Shown one piece after another: positions 60,705 to 64,000 of a stretch of DNA of 64,000 nucleotides. The stretch is from Siphonodentalium dalli (lineage: Eukaryota; Mollusca; Scaphopoda; Gadilida; Siphonodentaliidae): positions 169,699,107 to 169,763,106 of the forward strand of contig CP136061.1 in assembly GCA_032622095.1 (NCBI GenBank), in the 5' to 3' direction. The position numbers were made by a program, and so were the translations under genes. The first letter of the stretch is position 1. Each line of letters starts with the position of its first letter. The notes beneath the pieces were generated by a model, which worked only from the letters and a program-made list of their open reading frames with translations, searched no databases and was not told where the DNA came from.

Positions 60705-61080
60705 TGAGATTTATAAAGTTTAAATATTTTGGTTTCAACTGTTAGTGGTTTTAATATATACGTAGATATATATAGATGTACCGGACTTAATATATTTATT
60801 ACTGTACTGACCCACTTTGATAAATATAGGGTTTTTCAGTTCGTTTCCTTGTTTGGAGAGATCACAGCTTATAGAAAATACGGGGTTTTTCAGTTCATTT
60901 CCTTGTTTGGTGATATCAAAGCACATTTTCACACTGAGGTTTGAAAGTGGAATACTGAGGTGTGAAATGTGAATCCTTTGATCTTTTGAGGAATTCCTTT
61001 GATGTTGAAAGTGGAATATTGAAAACCCTTTGATGTTAACAAAGGATTTTCACTCCCGTATCCTTCCTCACACTACTACT

Positions 61081-61086
61081 TATAAG
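61081..61086. other. Target-site duplication, right (TATAAG)
   Basis: Directly follows the CTACTACT terminus and continues into TTAGTACAATACTC, exactly as in copy A at 20237. Confidence 0.95.
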
Positions 61087-64000
61087 TTAGTACAATACTC
61101 ACGTTTTTTAGATGCAGATATCCTTTTAAAAGCAAAACACAAGACAATCCCGCATACGACGAAAACAAGAGTGAAATGAGATCTCGCGAAGTCACGCGAT
61201 CCGCGATATTTCATATACCGGCGCTTGGCCAAGCACTGCGGCTTCTAATCGCCCCATATATACATCGCTGGTAAAATGCAGATCTTTCATATAAATAATT
61301 GTCTAAAAATATTTTTCTGAAATTGTCGGCCATTTTGGATTTCCGACTGCGGATCTTACATTTTGTTTACAAACTGATTTCATTATTTTAATTTTCAAAC
61401 GTCTTAAAAAGGATTAAAAATCAGATATATACTGCAGCATTTAATTAGAAACAATTAAAACAATAATTTTATGAAACTTGAAAAACTTTTTTATTGTTGT
61501 CATACAGTTGTGATCAAAATAATTACGGTTACAATTATTGCCGATAATATCGGCCCTGGCAATTTACCGACGGGACATTTGGGGCCGATAATATCGGCCC
61601 CTGGCAATCAAAGAGTTAAATGCATGTCATTTTTATGTAATTACACAAAAACACAACACTCAAAACAAATCGTACAGAGTAACTGATGCATATATCACCA
61701 CCCTCCCCCCCCCCAAATATGAACCGTAATGTTTTTGTTTTATCCATAGTAGCCATACGTTGAATTTGGATTTTTGCCCTGTCGGTGTGAGCATTCAGTG
61801 ACTTGTCAAGCTGAAATCCAAGGTATGTATGGCCTCTGAAACAAATAATCTACAAGCAAATGCAGTTATCAATACGAAACTGTGAATAGTAACTCACACA
61901 TGAAGATAGGACAGATAAAATGTTTCAGTAGATTTTCACTAATTTATCCAATTTGATACCGGTAGTCTCTTTAAAGGTAGCAGTACACGATTTCCAGCAA
62001 TTTTGCCAACCTGGGAGAGGGTACTGTACTTCAAATCAATGATGAGCCATTATCTTTGGCATAGGTCCCATCAAGCATGTTTTAATTTCGACAGAAATTT
62101 TAGGTGTAATCATTTGTCTGTACTTTAGCTTCTTCGTACAATTTGTTATTGAGTTATGCCCCTTGGTTTGTACACACTAAACGCTCAATTTTACCAATTT
62201 TTGGACTCAAATTGACCATTTTCAACCCAAAAACAGACCATGATAGAGCGAATGTCAGTAAATAAGCTTCTTCCCCCTGATAGAGCTATGTTAGAGCTGA
62301 GCAATATTTGAAATAGAAAAAAAGTTATCTTATCAATTTGAAAAAAATGTCTTGCGAGCCCAGATGACAGAATTCAGGGGAGAGAAATCGGGCTATTTTC
62401 CTGTAACCAATAACACAGAGTTGGTCTCCACTGAATACGAAAACCCTGTTGTGTATCCAAATTTTTCATTTTTTGGAGAACTTTCCCAGTTTTGTAAAAT
62501 AATTAATTAAACATTCAAACCAGTAAATACACATTATGCCCCCCAGATACTTATTTTTCTATATTCAGACCCCCTACAACCCGTGAAATCGTGTACTGCC
62601 ACCTAAGCTCTATGATAATCATGTCCCAATTGTCAGTTGAGATCCAGTTGCTCAACATCAACATTACAATTCGTTCAGGCAAAAGAAATTTCATCGGATA
62701 ACAAGAACTATCTTTTTTATTTAGTCATGTATGTTATTGCCAAAGGAGACATTTCTGTCCTGGGCAACTTACTGTAAACTAACAGAGCTGTTTCATGTAT
62801 GCTTTTAATAGCAGTATACATGATATGAACTTAGCGATGAGTCGACTTCATGAAATAGAACATGTGCTGATGTAGTCATTGTCAAACTGGCCAGCTATGT
62901 CAAATTTTGTAACGTGATTCCTATCACTGAATTTAGAGACGACATTAGTTGATAAAAAAACGCAGATTTTTTAACAAATTGCGCGGCGCAGACTATGAAA
63001 CGAAAAGTTTCTGTGCGTATGTACTAAATATTATTACGACCGTCATGTAACATTTTTATATTGAAAACAATTATTGTAATTGTTGTTAGTGTGAACATGA
63101 CCATAAAGTTGCCGCATTCATTACCTAACGGGTGATGTAGTGGTTGCTAGTGTGAACATGACCGTAAAGTTGCCGCATTCATTACCTAACGGGTGATGTA
63201 GTGGTTGCTATGGACATATCCACCTTTGAAAACATACCATATGTATGAGTTTCTGATAATTTAACTGATATAACCGTTTCATAATATGGTATGAGTTTCG
63301 GGCAATTTACATGATAATTTTTTTTTAGAATATGCCATATTATGCTTATATTGACAATAATGCATCACTAAAGGTTGTTGAGGTTTCAATGTTGCTAGGT
63401 AACCACCTACCATTGACAACTCTACTTAAAACTGACAGACCATTCAGTTATTTTTATCAGAATGTCAGAATGACGTACCAATCGATCGTTGGAATACATT
63501 TTAATGAGACATGTAAAAATATTGACCCACATTTATGTAGATACCACCTGACCCTCCCCCCACCCCCCATGGAATCCGACACTCGCACCGACACTCGACA
63601 ATGGCATCCATGCAGAACACTCTATCACAGTGTGATAGCATCCACATACTAGTTGCTATACGGTAGGAACTTGTGTCCTTCCAATCCATGCCATAACTAC
63701 ATATATGTCAATACATAGGCATGGGTCATTTACAAGTCTACAGGAGCTCAAACATGAGCATGACCTATATATTTCAGACTGAGATATCATGAACTACCTT
63801 TAGGAACCGGTGCCAATTTCCTATTGGGCAGCCATGGGCCCATTACCAACCCATAGTTCATGACCTATCTATGAGGGGGGGGCCACCCCACCCCCTCTGG
63901 CATCCGGCATAAAATGGGGGGGGGGGGTGGCATCGGGAATACTCCATAACAGAGGATGGCATCCGGAATACTATTTATACCAATTTAACCCATTGTTGCA
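61087..64000. repeat. Segment duplication, copy B, right part
   Basis: Continues the match to copy A from 20237 (TTAGTACAATACTC) to the window end, where 64000 corresponds to 23098. Differences include an extra copy of a ~58-bp unit (GTGTGAACATGACC(A/G)TAAAG... at 63089 and 63148, single in copy A), a ~35-bp deletion near 62534 and a ~20-bp insertion near 63652. It contains no gene. Confidence 0.95.
61726..61849 (-). pseudogene. Possible reverse-transcriptase fragment, copy B, frameshifted
   Basis: Same YLGFQLDKSLNAHTDRAK-like minus-strand frame as at 20868-20988, but GGATTTTTGCC replaces GGTTTTTGCC (one extra base), shifting the frame after the Arg-Ala-Lys. This shows the fragment is not under coding constraint. 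Confidence 0.35.

Larger units (their letters stand above)
35437..61080. mobile_element. 25.6-kb palindromic element with Polinton/Maverick-like ends
   Basis: The element begins AGTAGTAGTGTGAGGAAGGA and ends with the inverted copy ...CACTACTACT. TATAAG flanks it on both sides, and the empty site is at 20231-20236. AG...CT termini and 6-bp target duplication are known features of Polinton/Maverick transposons (typically 15-20 kb with inverted ends of up to ~1 kb). Here the inverted repeat is the entire element: two arms of ~10.6 kb joined near 46080, plus a 4.4-kb insertion in the right arm. I see no PolB, retroviral-type integrase, packaging ATPase, protease or capsid gene; frames longer than ~110 codons are absent. 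It would need enzymes supplied elsewhere. TSD length alone also fits some hAT and Dada elements, so the superfamily is probable, not certain. Confidence 0.8.
46085..61080 (-). repeat. Right arm of the giant palindrome
   Basis: Reverse complement of the left arm, longer because of the transposon at 47118-51491. Differences from the left arm that I noted: a CT tract ~44 bp shorter than the matching GA tract, 13 extra bases in or near the AT array, and isolated substitutions (for example ATGTACAC at 60676 against GTGCAAAT at 35835). Confidence 0.95.

Noticed and set aside
35437-61080. LTR retrotransposon or local chromosomal inversion
   Set aside because: Ends are inverted, not direct, and lack TG...CA. 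A simple inversion would not give a 6-bp target duplication around an otherwise continuous empty site.
35437-61080. Missed-adapter chimera as full explanation of the palindrome
   Set aside because: Substitutions, microsatellite length difference and a one-arm transposon with its own target duplication cannot come from reading both strands of one molecule. Kept open only as a haplotype-joining error.

Overview
The window looks like animal nuclear DNA, most likely from a lophotrochozoan and probably a bivalve mollusc. It is AT-rich, full of TACATGTA-type words, and carries dispersed 'GACGGACGG' and 'AGCTCACCTGAG' repeats and roughly 160-bp tandem units of the kind reported inside bivalve elements. 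I see no confident protein-coding gene. Nearly all open frames are short, on both strands, and explained by repeats. The organism call is inference from repeat style only.

Layout. 1-19200: a patchwork of small fold-back (MITE-like) elements, a fold-back minisatellite with 26-bp and 65-bp periods (3765-4450), diverged 164-bp-type monomers, a two-copy MITE family with a nested insertion (6091-6258, 8188-9650), a 1.25-kb inverted-repeat element (11824-13072), a duplicated block (13134-14740), clusters of GCGCTTAAGCGC-like palindromes, and one cysteine-rich frame that may be an exon relic (16664-17003, minus strand). 19203-23411: first copy of a duplicated segment. 23412-34417: three arrays of a ~164-bp monomer, each led by the same ~110-bp sequence; the first has a 1450-bp higher-order repeat. 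34418-35436 and 61081-64000: second copy of the 19203 segment, split by a large insertion.

The main object is that insertion, 35437-61080 (25,644 bp). It starts AGTAGTAGTG, ends CACTACTACT and is flanked by a 6-bp duplication TATAAG. The unoccupied site survives at 20231-20236 in the first segment copy. AG...CT termini plus a 6-bp duplication are the end signature of Polinton/Maverick elements, yet almost the whole element is one near-perfect palindrome: two arms of about 10.6 kb meet with practically no spacer near 46080. No polymerase, integrase, ATPase or capsid gene is visible. The right arm alone carries a further 4,374-bp transposon (47118-51491) with 21-bp inverted ends and a 5-bp duplication; the left arm preserves its empty site. 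I infer a non-coding, snap-back-type derivative of a Polinton-like element, with tRNA-derived SINE copies and an AT-rich array that were already present before the arms were duplicated.

Order of events suggested: SINEs and satellites inside a progenitor; formation of the palindrome; insertion into TATAAG; later insertion of the 4.4-kb transposon in one arm, and slippage in the GA tract. The segment duplication may be a true head-to-tail duplication of a 15.2-kb unit or two haplotypes placed end to end by an assembler; the sequence alone cannot decide.
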